Assembly: GCF_000382265.1 (NCBI RefSeq)
Contig: NZ_KB907991.1
Coordinates: 1-64,000, forward strand
Source: Yoonia vestfoldensis DSM 16212
GTDB lineage: Bacteria; Pseudomonadota; Alphaproteobacteria; Rhodobacterales; Rhodobacteraceae
Length of the DNA: 64,000 nt
Reading direction: 5' to 3'
Shown piece by piece: positions 50,854 through 60,700 of the stretch. The notes under the pieces were generated by a model. That model saw only the letters and a program-made list of their open reading frames with translations. It was not told the origin of the DNA and did not search any database. A program made the position numbers and the translations under genes. Position 1 is the stretch's first letter, and every line of letters begins with the position of its first letter.

Positions 50854-51687
50854 TTGATCTTGATGATCTGGAGCGACGCCTATGGCGATGCCGATTGCAA
50901 CCGCCTGATCCGCACCGCCCATGCGCATAGCTCCTCGCTCAAAGGCGTGGTCGTGTTGTCTGACCGGACCAATCGACAGCTGGATGCGCGCGCGATCCAA
51001 AGCCCGATCGCGGTGGACTTCGACCGGCCAGAGCACAAGAAAAACGGGTTGGCCGTCAAGATTTCCCTGTTCGAGATCGACGCCCTGCCCGCGGGTGCCC
51101 CTTGTGTCTATGTCGATCTTGACAGTGCGATCATCGGCGACCTTGGCCAGCTTGCAGTACTGACGCGGCATGGCCCCTTGTGGACCCTGCCGACGTCGCG
51201 CGCACGGTTCAGCGCGTGGTCGCGCCTTCGCTGGCGGCTGAGCGGGGGGCGGCGCTATGACGCTGGAAACTCGTCCATCTTTGCCTATCGCAATGCTTTT
51301 CCCGGCAATCCGACGGTCAAATTTCGCGCCCGGACCCCTGTTTTGGGGCAGGCGGCTTCTGACATTATTCGCGGCAATGACGACCTCTTCGTCGGGTGGT
51401 CCTGTCAGGATACCATCCGTCCGCTTCCGTCCAACCTCGCTGTGCGTTTCAGGATCGAATTTCTCGAACTCTCGCTTTGGCTCAACCAGATCAAGGCGCT
51501 GTTGCGACGCAAGAAGCGGCAGGACCTTGTCGTGATCACCTTCGACGGTGCCTTGACGAAACCCGATGTGATCGCAGGGCTTTCTGACGGAGAGCTCGTC
51601 ACCGATCATCACGGGCGTCGGGCAAGATGGACTGATTTCCAGATGGGCGGCCTGCGCGCCAGAATGCGCGCCGGTCTTCGGCGCTGA
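50854..51687 (+). CDS. GT-A-fold glycosyltransferase-like protein
   Basis: About 277 residues. The segment LILMIWSDAYGDADCNRLIRTA followed by VVVLSDR and then VYVDLDSAIIGDL resembles a group of GT8-like transferases in which the DxD-type motif (here DLD) binds metal and nucleotide sugar. The rest is not assignable. The start is unclear: TTG at 50854 has GGAAGG about 7 bases upstream and keeps the first strand; ATG 50863 and GTG 50794 are alternatives. It has no obvious functional link to the flanking cobalamin genes. Confidence 0.6.
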   Translation: MILMIWSDAYGDADCNRLIRTAHAHSSSLKGVVVLSDRTNRQLDARAIQSPIAVDFDRPEHKKNGLAVKISLFEIDALPAGAPCVYVDLDSAIIGDLGQLAVLTRHGPLWTLPTSRARFSAWSRLRWRLSGGRRYDAGNSSIFAYRNAFPGNPTVKFRARTPVLGQAASDIIRGNDDLFVGWSCQDTIRPLPSNLAVRFRIEFLELSLWLNQIKALLRRKKRQDLVVITFDGALTKPDVIAGLSDGELVTDHHGRRARWTDFQMGGLRARMRAGLRR

Positions 51688-51798
51688 TCGCAACCGTTTA
51701 TAGCGCTGTGCGTTTGCGCACCATCGCTGCGCCGTCATCCGCCTTGGTTCATCAACGCCAAGCCGTTACGTCAGGGCTAGAACAAAAGGAGCATCATC

Positions 51799-52773
51799 AT
51801 GGGCCAACTCGTTGACGGCGTCTGGCATGACGTCTGGTACGATACCAAGAAATCCGGCGGCGCTTTCAAGCGTTCCGAGGCCGCGTTTCGCAACTGGATC
51901 ACGGCGGACGGGTCTGCCGGACCTTCGGGCGAAGGCGGCTTCGAGGCAGAATCGGGGCGGTATCATCTATACGTCTCCTATGCCTGTCCTTGGGCGCACC
52001 GGACCCTGATTTTTCGGGCGCTAAAGGGGTTGGAGGATCACATCAGCATTTCCGCCGTGCATCCCGACATGCTGGGCGAAGGCTGGACCTTCGCAAAGGA
52101 CGACAAGGGCGCCACCGGCGACACCCTGTTCGGCTATGACTTCGCCCGCGAGGTGTATCTGCGCGCGCTACCCGACATGACCGGTCGCGTGACTGTGCCG
52201 ATTCTCTGGGACAAGAAGCGGGGAACGGTCGTCTCCAACGAATCGTCGGAAATCATCCGGATGTTCAACTCCGCCTTCGACGGGATCACCGGCAACACCG
52301 ACGATTACTGGCCCGAGGAATTGCGCGACGCGATCGCCCCCGTGAACGACCGCATCTATGACACGGTCAACAACGGTGTTTACAAATCCGGCTTTGCCAC
52401 GACCCAAGCGGCCTATGAAGACGCGGTCTATCCGCTGTTCGACAGCCTCGACTGGCTAGAAGACCGGCTGGGCAAATCCCGCTATCTGATGGGCGATACA
52501 CTGACCGAGGCGGATTGGCGGCTGTGGACCACGCTCTTGCGGTTCGATCCGGTCTATCACCTGCATTTCAAATGCAATCGCAAACGGATCGCGGATTACC
52601 CGAACCTGTCAGGTTTCCTGCGCGACCTGTATCAGGTGCCGGGCGTCGCCGGGACAGTCAACATGGACCATATCGTGCGGCACTATCATTACAGCCACGA
52701 CACGATCAATCCGAACCGGATCATCCCGATCAACCCGGTCATCGATCTGTCAGCGCCACACGGTCGGCACTGA
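51799..52773 (+). CDS. Glutathionyl-hydroquinone reductase (Xi-class GST)
   Basis: A 324-residue protein. The thioredoxin-like domain has the Xi-class motif SYACPWAHRTLIFR (nucleophile C63), and the C-terminal helical domain ends in HYYxSH-type HYHYSHDTINPN, seen in YqjG/PcpF proteins. It reduces glutathionyl-hydroquinones with glutathione. Start at 51799 with AAAGGAG upstream. Its 3' end overlaps the convergent receiver-domain gene by 35 bases. Confidence 0.92.
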   Translation: MGQLVDGVWHDVWYDTKKSGGAFKRSEAAFRNWITADGSAGPSGEGGFEAESGRYHLYVSYACPWAHRTLIFRALKGLEDHISISAVHPDMLGEGWTFAKDDKGATGDTLFGYDFAREVYLRALPDMTGRVTVPILWDKKRGTVVSNESSEIIRMFNSAFDGITGNTDDYWPEELRDAIAPVNDRIYDTVNNGVYKSGFATTQAAYEDAVYPLFDSLDWLEDRLGKSRYLMGDTLTEADWRLWTTLLRFDPVYHLHFKCNRKRIADYPNLSGFLRDLYQVPGVAGTVNMDHIVRHYHYSHDTINPNRIIPINPVIDLSAPHGRH

Positions 52774-53128
52774 CGCCGCCGTAATGATGGACGATCGCGG
52801 CCAAGTCTTTTGGCGGGGTCGCGGTCTGAATAAAGGCGCGTGCATTGGCGCTGTAGCCGAAAATCGACCCGTCCGAAAAGAACGTGGTGTCAGTGACGAA
52901 GACGACATTCGTCTGCGGCTGTCTGAACTGGGCCATATCGGCGACCGCCAGCGCGCTGCCGCCATCCAGCACAAGATCAAGGACGATCACGTCGAAACAG
53001 CCTTTTTCAAGCGCGGCAAGGGCGGCGGCACCGGTGCGCACATACACGACCTGCGCGCCAAGCCGTTCCAGATGGCTCTGCCAGAGCGCACCCAATTGCA
53101 CGTTGCCTTGAACGATCAGGACCTGCAT
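52739..53128 (-). CDS. Stand-alone receiver-domain protein with degenerate active site
   Basis: A 129-residue CheY-like single domain. The phospho-acceptor aspartate is present (VIVLDLVLDGG, D51), but the acidic pair normally following the first strand is replaced (LIVQGNVQ) and the usual lysine near the end reads FIQTATPPKD. Phosphorylation may therefore be altered or absent. The start at 53128 is the family N-terminus. Tail-to-tail overlap of 35 bases with the GST gene. Partner proteins are unknown. Confidence 0.75.
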   Translation of the reverse strand: MQVLIVQGNVQLGALWQSHLERLGAQVVYVRTGAAALAALEKGCFDVIVLDLVLDGGSALAVADMAQFRQPQTNVVFVTDTTFFSDGSIFGYSANARAFIQTATPPKDLAAIVHHYGGVSADRVALTDR

Positions 53129-53312
53129 GTCTTTGGACCAATCTGAAATGACTATTAGCACGCCACAGCCGAGCCGCAGAGAAACATCTGACGATAACAC
53201 GATATCGGGTTATCGAACCCACAGCCACAGATCAAAAGATAGTGCGTACTTCGTTATCTTGCAGAGCGGGCAATAATCCGCTTGAACAGCGATGACAGCA
53301 AAAGGCTACAAA

Positions 53313-53687
53313 ATGACCACTTGGATAACGATCTGTGACACCTGCAAGCGGGAAGGCTGGGAATCACGCACGATGGCCCAGACAGACGGCGAGGCGCTGG
53401 CAGCATTGGTCGAAGCCGCCGCGACGGGATTGCCCGGTGTCAAAACACGGCGGGTCTCTTGCCTGATGGGGTGCAAGTCAGGCTGCAACATCGCCATTCA
53501 GGCGCAGGGCAAGCTGAACTACACCTTGGGTGATTTCATCCCGGACGCGGATGCTGCTTCGGGGATCGTCACCTATGCTCTGGCCCATGCCCAGAGCACG
53601 ACCGGACAGGTGCCCTACCGTGACTGGCCGCAAAGCATCAAGGGCCATTTCGTGACCCGCCACCCGCCATTGCCAGACACCGAATGA
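53313..53687 (+). CDS. DUF1636 metal-binding protein near cobC
   Basis: A 124-residue thioredoxin-like ferredoxin-type protein with cysteines in ICDTCKREGW and VSCLMGCKSGCNIAIQ, a four-cysteine set fit for an iron-sulfur cluster or other metal. DUF1636 genes often accompany cobalamin genes in Rhodobacteraceae; here the stop overlaps the cobC start by four bases. A role in cobalt or corrinoid handling is inferred from context only. Confidence 0.8.
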   Translation: MTTWITICDTCKREGWESRTMAQTDGEALAALVEAAATGLPGVKTRRVSCLMGCKSGCNIAIQAQGKLNYTLGDFIPDADAASGIVTYALAHAQSTTGQVPYRDWPQSIKGHFVTRHPPLPDTE

Positions 53688-54619
53688 CGGTTGCGCGCGA
53701 TCATGGCGGCGGGCTCGATGCCGCGATCGCGCGCTATGGCGGCAGCCGGGCGTCATGGCTTGATCTGTCCACGGGGATCAATCCAATCCCTTACCCGCTG
53801 CCGCAATTTGCCGCCGATGCCTGGACGGCCTTGCCGGACAAGGCAGCCTTTGCCCGCCTGCATGATCTGGCGCGCGGGTTCTGGGGCGTGCCTGCGGGGG
53901 CGGGCATCGTTGCGGCAACGGGGGCCTCTGCCATCATCGCTGCCTTGCCGCGCGTGTTTCCGCAAGGCGAGGTCTGCATCCCCGGGCCCACCTATAACGA
54001 ACACGAGGCCGCCTTTCGCGCCGCTGGCTGGACCATTGGCAAGGTGCCGCGTCAGGCGCTGGTGGCCGTGCATCCCAACAATCCCGACGGGGCAGTCTGG
54101 TCCGCGCCGGATTTCACCACACCCATCACGATCATCGACGAAAGTTTCTGCGACGTGATGCCCGAAAGATCGCTGATCCACCTCGCCAGCCGCCCGAACA
54201 CGGTGATCCTGAAAAGTTTCGGCAAGTTCTGGGGGCTGGCAGGGCTGCGGTTGGGTTTCGCGGTCGGCGACCCTGCGGTAATCGCGCGGCTGGCGGATAT
54301 CTTGGGCCCGTGGCAAGTCTCCGGCCCCGCGCTGAATATCGGGGCAGAGGCCTTGGCCGATCCGCAATGGGCCGATGCGACACGGGCAAGGCTGACGCGG
54401 GACGCAGGCAGGCTCGACCGACTGCTCACCGCCAAAGGCGCCGCATTTCTTGGCGGCACGTCCCTGTTCCGGCTTTACCGCGTGGATGACGCGACGCGCT
54501 GGCAGGACCGGCTGGCTCAAGGCCATGTCTGGTCCCGGGTCTTTCCCTATGCGCATGACTGGCTGCGCCTTGGCCTGCCCGCCCCCGACCGCTGGGCGCA
54601 GCTGGAGGCCGCGCTGTGA
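53684..54619 (+). CDS. cobC: Threonine-phosphate decarboxylase-like CobC
   Basis: A 311-residue PLP enzyme of the CobC/CobD(Salmonella) group. [16 protein letters not shown] and [16 protein letters not shown] are the family start; the PLP lysine is in [18 protein letters not shown]. It provides the aminopropanol arm of cobalamin. It overlaps DUF1636 and shares GTGA with cobD, so the three are translationally coupled. Confidence 0.92.
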   Translation: MTVARDHGGGLDAAIARYGGSRASWLDLSTGINPIPYPLPQFAADAWTALPDKAAFARLHDLARGFWGVPAGAGIVAATGASAIIAALPRVFPQGEVCIPGPTYNEHEAAFRAAGWTIGKVPRQALVAVHPNNPDGAVWSAPDFTTPITIIDESFCDVMPERSLIHLASRPNTVILKSFGKFWGLAGLRLGFAVGDPAVIARLADILGPWQVSGPALNIGAEALADPQWADATRARLTRDAGRLDRLLTAKGAAFLGGTSLFRLYRVDDATRWQDRLAQGHVWSRVFPYAHDWLRLGLPAPDRWAQLEAAL

Positions 54620-55521
54620 TCCTGGTCTTCGGCATGATCCTCGATGCGCTGTTCGGAGAACCGAAATGGCTCTGGTCGCGCTACCCGCATCCGGCGGTCC
54701 TGATGGGGCGGCTGATCGGCTGGTGTGACCAGCGTTTCAACGCAGGCAATACGCGGCAGGCAAAAGGCATCGCCGTACTGGCGGGGCTGGTCATCGGCGC
54801 AGGGCTGCTGGGCCTGATCCTTGACGCGCTGCCGGGCAAGATCATCGACATTCTGGTCATCGCCGTCCTGCTGGCGCAGAAATCGCTGGCGGATCATGTG
54901 CGCGCTGTCGCGGACGCGCTGCGCCTGTCACTCGGCGATGGCAAACGCGCGGTGGCGATGATCGTGGGGCGCGACACGCGCGACATGGACGGGGCCGCCG
55001 TCGCACGGTCCGCCATCGAAAGCGCTGCCGAAAACCTGTCCGACGGGGTGATCGCGCCCGCCTTCTGGTTCCTGATCGGTGGACTGCCGGGGCTGTTGAT
55101 CTACAAGATCGTCAACACCGCCGACAGCATGATCGGCTACCGCACGCCGCGCCATGAACAATTCGGCTGGGCCGCCGCGCGGTTTGACGATCTGCTGAAC
55201 CTGATCCCGGCGCGCCTGACCGCCCTGATGATCTGGGCCGTGACCACCCGCCCCGACCCGCGCGGCATCCTCGCTGACGCGCCCTTGCACCGCTCGCCCA
55301 ACGCGGGCTGGCCAGAGGCGGCGATGGCCCATGGTCTCGACATCGCGCTCAGTGGACCGCGCAGCTATGACGGGCAGTTGCGCGACTATCCTTTCGTCAA
55401 CGCAGGCGGCGAACATGACCTGACACCGCAGGACATCGACCGCGCGGTGGCAGTGCTCTGGAAAACATGGGCGGTCGTCCTGATTGCCACACTGCTGCTG
55501 GCCTTCGGCGCAGCGGTCTGA
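54616..55521 (+). CDS. cobD: Adenosylcobinamide-phosphate synthase CobD (CbiB)
   Basis: A 301-residue membrane protein starting at GTG. Family strings are [52 protein letters not shown] and [21 protein letters not shown]. It attaches the aminopropanol (phosphate) arm to adenosylcobyric acid at the inner membrane. The start is fixed by GTGA overlap with the cobC stop. Confidence 0.93.
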   Translation: MILVFGMILDALFGEPKWLWSRYPHPAVLMGRLIGWCDQRFNAGNTRQAKGIAVLAGLVIGAGLLGLILDALPGKIIDILVIAVLLAQKSLADHVRAVADALRLSLGDGKRAVAMIVGRDTRDMDGAAVARSAIESAAENLSDGVIAPAFWFLIGGLPGLLIYKIVNTADSMIGYRTPRHEQFGWAAARFDDLLNLIPARLTALMIWAVTTRPDPRGILADAPLHRSPNAGWPEAAMAHGLDIALSGPRSYDGQLRDYPFVNAGGEHDLTPQDIDRAVAVLWKTWAVVLIATLLLAFGAAV

Positions 55522-55556
55522 TCTGGTACTCTCGAGAACCAAAGGAAGGGTGGCCC

Positions 55557-55928
55557 ATGACAACCCGCGACCTCGCGCACAAGGCATATCACGCAAAGAT
55601 CGTCCGCCGCGGGCTCTATGCTTTGTTGACGATGGCCTTGGTCGGGATGGTTTTCTTTGCCCTGCGGCTGAGCATGGCCGCAAGCGTCTGGCAGATCCCG
55701 GCGGCACACCATGACCCTCTCGCAGGCTGGATGACGCCACGCTACATCGTAAGGTCCTGGGATGTTCCCCCCGAAGTCCTCGCGCAGGCCCTGGGGCTGG
55801 ACCCCGATGGCAGCGGACGCAAGGTCACCCTGTCCGAATTGGCGATCGAACGGGGAACCGACCTCGACAGGCTGATTGCCGATATCGACACCACCATCGC
55901 AGCCTACAAGGCACAGCAAGATGACTGA
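55557..55928 (+). CDS. Small membrane-anchored protein, function unknown
   Basis: A 123-residue protein with one transmembrane helix (about residues 19-38, GLYALLTMALVGMVFFALRL) and a soluble C-terminal part (VPPEVLAQALGLDPDGSGRKVTLSELAIE) that looks like a helical domain with an EF-hand-like DPDGSG turn. AAAGGAAGGG precedes the start. It overlaps the DedA gene by 8 bases and is probably co-transcribed. No family recognised. Confidence 0.75.
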   Translation: MTTRDLAHKAYHAKIVRRGLYALLTMALVGMVFFALRLSMAASVWQIPAAHHDPLAGWMTPRYIVRSWDVPPEVLAQALGLDPDGSGRKVTLSELAIERGTDLDRLIADIDTTIAAYKAQQDD

Positions 55929-56520
55929 CCTTTTCTTTGAACTGGTGGCAAGCTGGGGCCTGATCATCATCGGACTGTCCGCCTATTTTTCCTGCCTCGC
56001 GGTGCCGGTGCCCACCTTTGCGGTGATGCTGGCAGGCGGGGCCTTTGCGGCAGCCGGGGATTTGATCCTATGGCAGGTCATCACCGTGGCCTATCTGGCG
56101 GCAGTCGCGGGCGACCAGACCGGGTTCCACCTTGGCCACATGGGCGGGCGCTGGCTGGATGCGCGGCTTGCGACGCGGCCCAACCGTGCCGCCCTGTTTG
56201 CGCGGGCAAGCGATCTTGTCGAGCGTTGGGGTGGCCTTGGCGTCTTTTTCACCACCTGGGCCGCCGCACCGCTCGGCCCCTGGGTCAATTTCGCCGCCGG
56301 AGCCGCCCGTCTGAACCGCTGGCGGTTCACCCTGTGGGACGCCGCAGGCGAGGCGATCTGGGTCGGCGGCTATGTCAGCCTGGGATATCTTTTTGGGACC
56401 CGGCTTGACGCGTTGACCGATCTGGTGGCCAATTGGGGCGGGTTCGCCACAGCGGCCTGCCTGACGATTGCGGCCTTCATCGGGCTGCTGCACCACCGCA
56501 GGCACCACGTGGAACGTTAA
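55921..56520 (+). CDS. DedA-family membrane protein
   Basis: A 199-residue membrane protein with about five helices. Conserved DedA features include an early PVPTFAVMLAGGAFAAAG segment, the charged GDQTGFHLGHMGGRWLD loop and WFxR-like FTTWAAAPLGPWVNFAAGAARLNRW. DedA proteins affect membrane lipid transport and proton-motive-force homeostasis; specific activity is unknown. The start overlaps the preceding stop. Confidence 0.88.
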   Translation: MTDLFFELVASWGLIIIGLSAYFSCLAVPVPTFAVMLAGGAFAAAGDLILWQVITVAYLAAVAGDQTGFHLGHMGGRWLDARLATRPNRAALFARASDLVERWGGLGVFFTTWAAAPLGPWVNFAAGAARLNRWRFTLWDAAGEAIWVGGYVSLGYLFGTRLDALTDLVANWGGFATAACLTIAAFIGLLHHRRHHVER

Positions 56521-56579
56521 CCGGCCTTGCGCGCACGCGGCACCCTGATACCCTTGCGCCGTCACAACCGGAGACCGCC

Positions 56580-57743
56580 ATGCGCCTTGCCCTCGCCTTC
56601 TTGCTCTTCGCCAGCACCGCCCATGCCCAGACCTGCGGCGGCGACGTCAACACTTTCATTGCAGGCGTCAAGGCCGAGGCTGTGGCCACCGGCATCCCCC
56701 CCGCCACCACAGATGCGTTTTTCGCAGGCGCACAGATCGACCCCGCCGTGCTGCGCGCCGACCGCTCGCAAGGCGTGTTCCAGCAGGATTTCATCCAGTT
56801 TTCACGCAACCTGATCAGCCAGAACCGCGTCGACAACGGCGCGCGCAACAGCCAGCGTTTCGATGCGACGTTCCGCCAGATCGAAAGCCGCTTTGGCATC
56901 CCGCGCGGCGTGCTGCTGGCCTTCTGGGCGTTCGAGACGGATTACGGCGCGGTGCAGGGCAACTTCAACACCCGCAACGCCCTGCTGACGCTGGCACATG
57001 ACTGCCGCCGGCCAGAGCTGTTCCGCCCCCAACTGATCGCCGCGATCGAGCTTTACCGGCGCGGCGGCATGGACCCCGCGACCACCTTGGGCGCTTGGGC
57101 AGGTGAAATCGGCCAGTTGCAAAAACTCCCGCGCGAGATCGTCGAAAAAGGCATGGACGGCGACGGTGACGGCGTGGTCGACCTCAAGAACTCCGCCCCC
57201 GATGCGCTGATGACCGGGGCGAATGTGCTGTCCTCACTCGGCTGGCGCCCGAATGAACCGTGGATGCATGAAATCACCGTGCCCGCCAATCTCGACTGGT
57301 CGCAGACTGGCCTGACCAAAAAGCGTCCCGTCAGCGACTGGGCCACGATGGGCGTGACCGCGCGCCAAGGCAGCCTCGGCCCGTCGAACTTGCCCGCCGC
57401 GATCCTGCTGCCGATGGGGCGCAACGGGCCGGCCTTCATGACGTACCCCAATTTCGACGTCTATTTCGAATGGAACCGCAGCTTTGTCTACGTGACGACC
57501 GCCGCCTACTTCGCAACCCGCCTCAGCGGTGCGCCGGTCTACAACGCGGGCAATCCGTCGCCCGCGCTGACAGGTGACCAGATGCGCCAGTTGCAGGAAC
57601 GGCTGACCGCGCGCGGCTATGACGTGGGTGGCATCGACGGGATCCTCGGGGCGATGACCCGCAATGCGGTGCAGGCCGAACAATCCCGCCTCGGCCTTCC
57701 GGCGGACGCATGGCCGACGCTCGATCTGCTCAATCGCCTCTGA
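56580..57743 (+). CDS. Lytic murein transglycosylase, MltB family, with PG-binding domain
   Basis: A 387-residue exported protein. A signal peptide (residues 1 to about 17, ending AHAQ) precedes the SLT-like catalytic domain with the catalytic glutamate in LLAFWAFETDYGAVQG. A peptidoglycan-binding_1 domain ends the protein (MRQLQERLTARGYDVGGIDG, about residues 325-387). It cleaves glycan strands with formation of anhydro-muropeptides. CCGGAGACCGCC precedes the start. Confidence 0.92.
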   Translation: MRLALAFLLFASTAHAQTCGGDVNTFIAGVKAEAVATGIPPATTDAFFAGAQIDPAVLRADRSQGVFQQDFIQFSRNLISQNRVDNGARNSQRFDATFRQIESRFGIPRGVLLAFWAFETDYGAVQGNFNTRNALLTLAHDCRRPELFRPQLIAAIELYRRGGMDPATTLGAWAGEIGQLQKLPREIVEKGMDGDGDGVVDLKNSAPDALMTGANVLSSLGWRPNEPWMHEITVPANLDWSQTGLTKKRPVSDWATMGVTARQGSLGPSNLPAAILLPMGRNGPAFMTYPNFDVYFEWNRSFVYVTTAAYFATRLSGAPVYNAGNPSPALTGDQMRQLQERLTARGYDVGGIDGILGAMTRNAVQAEQSRLGLPADAWPTLDLLNRL

Positions 57744-57745
57744 TC

Positions 57746-57777
57746 ATCTTCCGAGCCCAAATATCCCCGCCGGAGGC
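57746..57777. repeat. Dispersed element, type 1, between convergent mltB-type gene and smc
   Basis: Thirty-two bases, identical to 47318-47349. It occupies nearly the whole 44-base spacer between the two convergent stops and may terminate either transcript through its CCTCCGGCGGGG hairpin and adjacent A/T run. Confidence 0.75.
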
Positions 57778-57787
57778 CTGAAAGTTC

Positions 57788-60700
57788 TTAGGCCACCATC
57801 GCCGCCGCCCGCTTGAGGTCAACCGAAACCAGCTGCGACACGCCCTGTTCGCCCATCGTCACCCCGAACAGCCGGTCCATCCGGCTCATCGTGACGGCAT
57901 GGTGGGTGATGATCAGGAACCGCGTGTCGGTGCGGCGGCACATCTCGTCCAGCAGGTCGCAGAACCGCGTGACGTTGGCATCATCCAGGGGCGCGTCCAC
58001 TTCGTCGAGCACGCAGATCGGCGCGGGGTTGGCCAGAAACACCGCAAAGATCAGCGCCAGCGCCGTCAGCGTCTGTTCGCCACCCGACAGCAGCGACAGG
58101 GTGCTCAGCTTCTTGCCGGGCGGCTGGCACATGATTTCCAGCCCGGCCTCCAGCGGATCGTCGGATTCGACCAGCACCAGCTTGGCCTCGCCCCCGCCGA
58201 AGAGATGGGTGAACAGCAGCCCGAAACTGTCGTTGACCTGCTCGAACGCGGTCAGCAGGCGTTCGCGTCCTTCCTTGTTCAGGCTTGCGATGCCGGTGCG
58301 CAGGGCGGCGATGGCAGCCAGCAGATCGGCCTTTTCGCCGACCAGCGCATCGTGTTCGACCTGCACCTCCGTCGCGTCTTCTTCGGCGCGCAGGTTGACC
58401 GCGCCCAGCGCGTCGCGCTGGCGCTTGAGCGCATTGACCTCGGCCTCGACCGTGACGACCGGCGGCATGTCTTCGACCGGCACACCCAAGGCATCGAGCA
58501 ATTGCGCCGGTGTCACCTCCTGCGCTTCCATGATCCGCTCTGCGGCATAGGCGATGGTTTCGCGCGCGGCATCCGCACGGGCCTCTGACCGGGCACGGGC
58601 CTCGCGCGCCTCTGACGCCAGCCGTTCCGCATCGCGCTCGGCGTGGCCCGCATCGCGCAGGACCGTCTCTGCCTCGGCCAGCTTGTCGGCAGACGCACGG
58701 CGACGCGTCTCGGCGGTGTCGATCGCATCGGCCAGTTCCGCGCGCTTCGCCGCGATCTCCTCCGGCGCGGCAGAGGCTTCGACCAGTTCCGCCTCGGACG
58801 CCGCCTTGCGCTCGGCCAGTTCCGCGCTGCGCTTGGTCGCGGTTTCCAGCCTGTGTTTCCAGCCGCTGATTTCCTTGGTGATCTCCTGCGCGCGGCGCAG
58901 GCGGGCGTCGCCTTCACGGCGCAATTCCTCGGATGCGGACCGCCGCGACATCATCGTGATGCGCGCGGCCTCGACCGTCATCTTGACATCCTCGACCGAC
59001 GCACGCGCCGCCGCCAGATCGCCAAGCGCCAGTGCCGCCTTTTCCGCTTCGGCCAGCGCCTTGCGTGCGCCCATCGCCTCTTCTTCGTGGCGACGCACAG
59101 CAAGACCAAGGCTCTCCAGCCGTCCTTGCGACAGGTTCCGGTCCGCCTCGGCACGGCTGGCGGCGCGGTTGGCATCGGCCACGGCGCGGTCGGCATCACG
59201 CCGCGCGGCGCGGGCCGCCTGATCGACGGCGGTGCAATCCTGCAAGGCACGGGTCAGCGCGTCATGCGCCGCCGCCGCCTGCTGTGCCTTGGCCGCTGCC
59301 GCATCCAGATCGCGCTGCAATTCGGCCAGCCGGTTAAGCTGCTGCAACCGCAGTGCCGCTGCCGAAGGCGCATCCTCGGCCCCAGACCGGAACCCGTCCC
59401 AGCGCCACAGATCGCCCGCCAACGACACAAGCCGCTGTCCGGGCTGCAAATCGGCCTGCAAACGCGGACCATCGGCGGCATCGACCAAGCCGATCTGCGC
59501 GATCCGGCGGGCGAGCACCGCAGGCACGGTCACAAAATCCGCCAACCGCGCCACACCCTGAGGCAAAGGCTGCGCCTGCGCATAATCGGGCAGGCTCGCC
59601 CAGCCGGTCGGCGCATCCGCCCCCACCGCAGGCGCGCGCAGATCATCCGCCAAAGCCGCGCCCAGCGCCTTTTCATAGCCCTTTTGCACCGACAGCAGGT
59701 CCAGCACCTGCCCGCCCTCGGCACGGTCGCGGTCCACAAGGCGCGACAGCGCGGTCACCTCGGCACGCAGCGCATTGGCACCGCCTTCAGCCTCGGACCG
59801 CAGCGCGCGGGCCTCGCTTTCCTGCGTCTGGGTGGCGCCACGGGCGGCTTCGGCGGCGGCCAGCGCCTGCTCGGCGGCATCGGCGGATGCGAGCGCCGCA
59901 GCCTCGGCCACACCGGCGGCGACGAAATCCACCTCGGCCTTGGCCAATGCGGTCGCCGCTTCCTGCGAGGCCGACTTGGACTTGACAGCCTCGGCCTCGT
60001 TCTTGGCCAAGGTCGCGCGGTGATCGTCGATCAGGCGTTGCGCCGACTGATGGCGCGCGGCCAGTCGGGCCACATCCTCGGTCAGTTGTGCGGATGCGGC
60101 CTCAGCCTCTTGCAGCACACCCGCCGCCTCGCGCGCAGCCGCCTGGGCCGCCTCCAGCCGCACGTCATGACCTTCACCCGCCTTCGCGATCTCGCGCGCT
60201 TCCCATTCCAGCCGCGCGATGGTTTCACCGGCATCCTTGTTCAGCCCCGCCTCGCGGTCGATATCGCGGGTCAGCTGGTCAATCCGGGCGCGCAGCGTCG
60301 CGATCATGTCGCGGGCGCGGGCTTCCTGATCCTGCAAGGCATCGCGCTGGACCTGCAGGCGTTGCAGGACGGCGGCGGCAATCGCTTCTTCCTCGCGCAG
60401 GGGCGGCAAGGCATCCTCTGCCCCCTGCCGCGCCTTCGTCGCATCGCGCGCCGCCCGCTCGGCCTGTGCGGCAGCGGTCGTGCGGTCGCGCAGCAGATTC
60501 GTGGCCTCCAGCAAGGCATCATCCGCCTCTTTCCAGCGGCGGAACAGCAGCATGCCCTCGGCGCGGCGCAAACTCTCGCCAATCTCGCGATAGCGCGCCG
60601 CCTGCCGTGCCTGCCGCGCCAGTTGTGCCAGTTGTGCCGCCAACTGGTCGATCACGTCATCCACGCGGGTCAGGTTCGTTTCCGCCCCTTTCAGCTTCAA

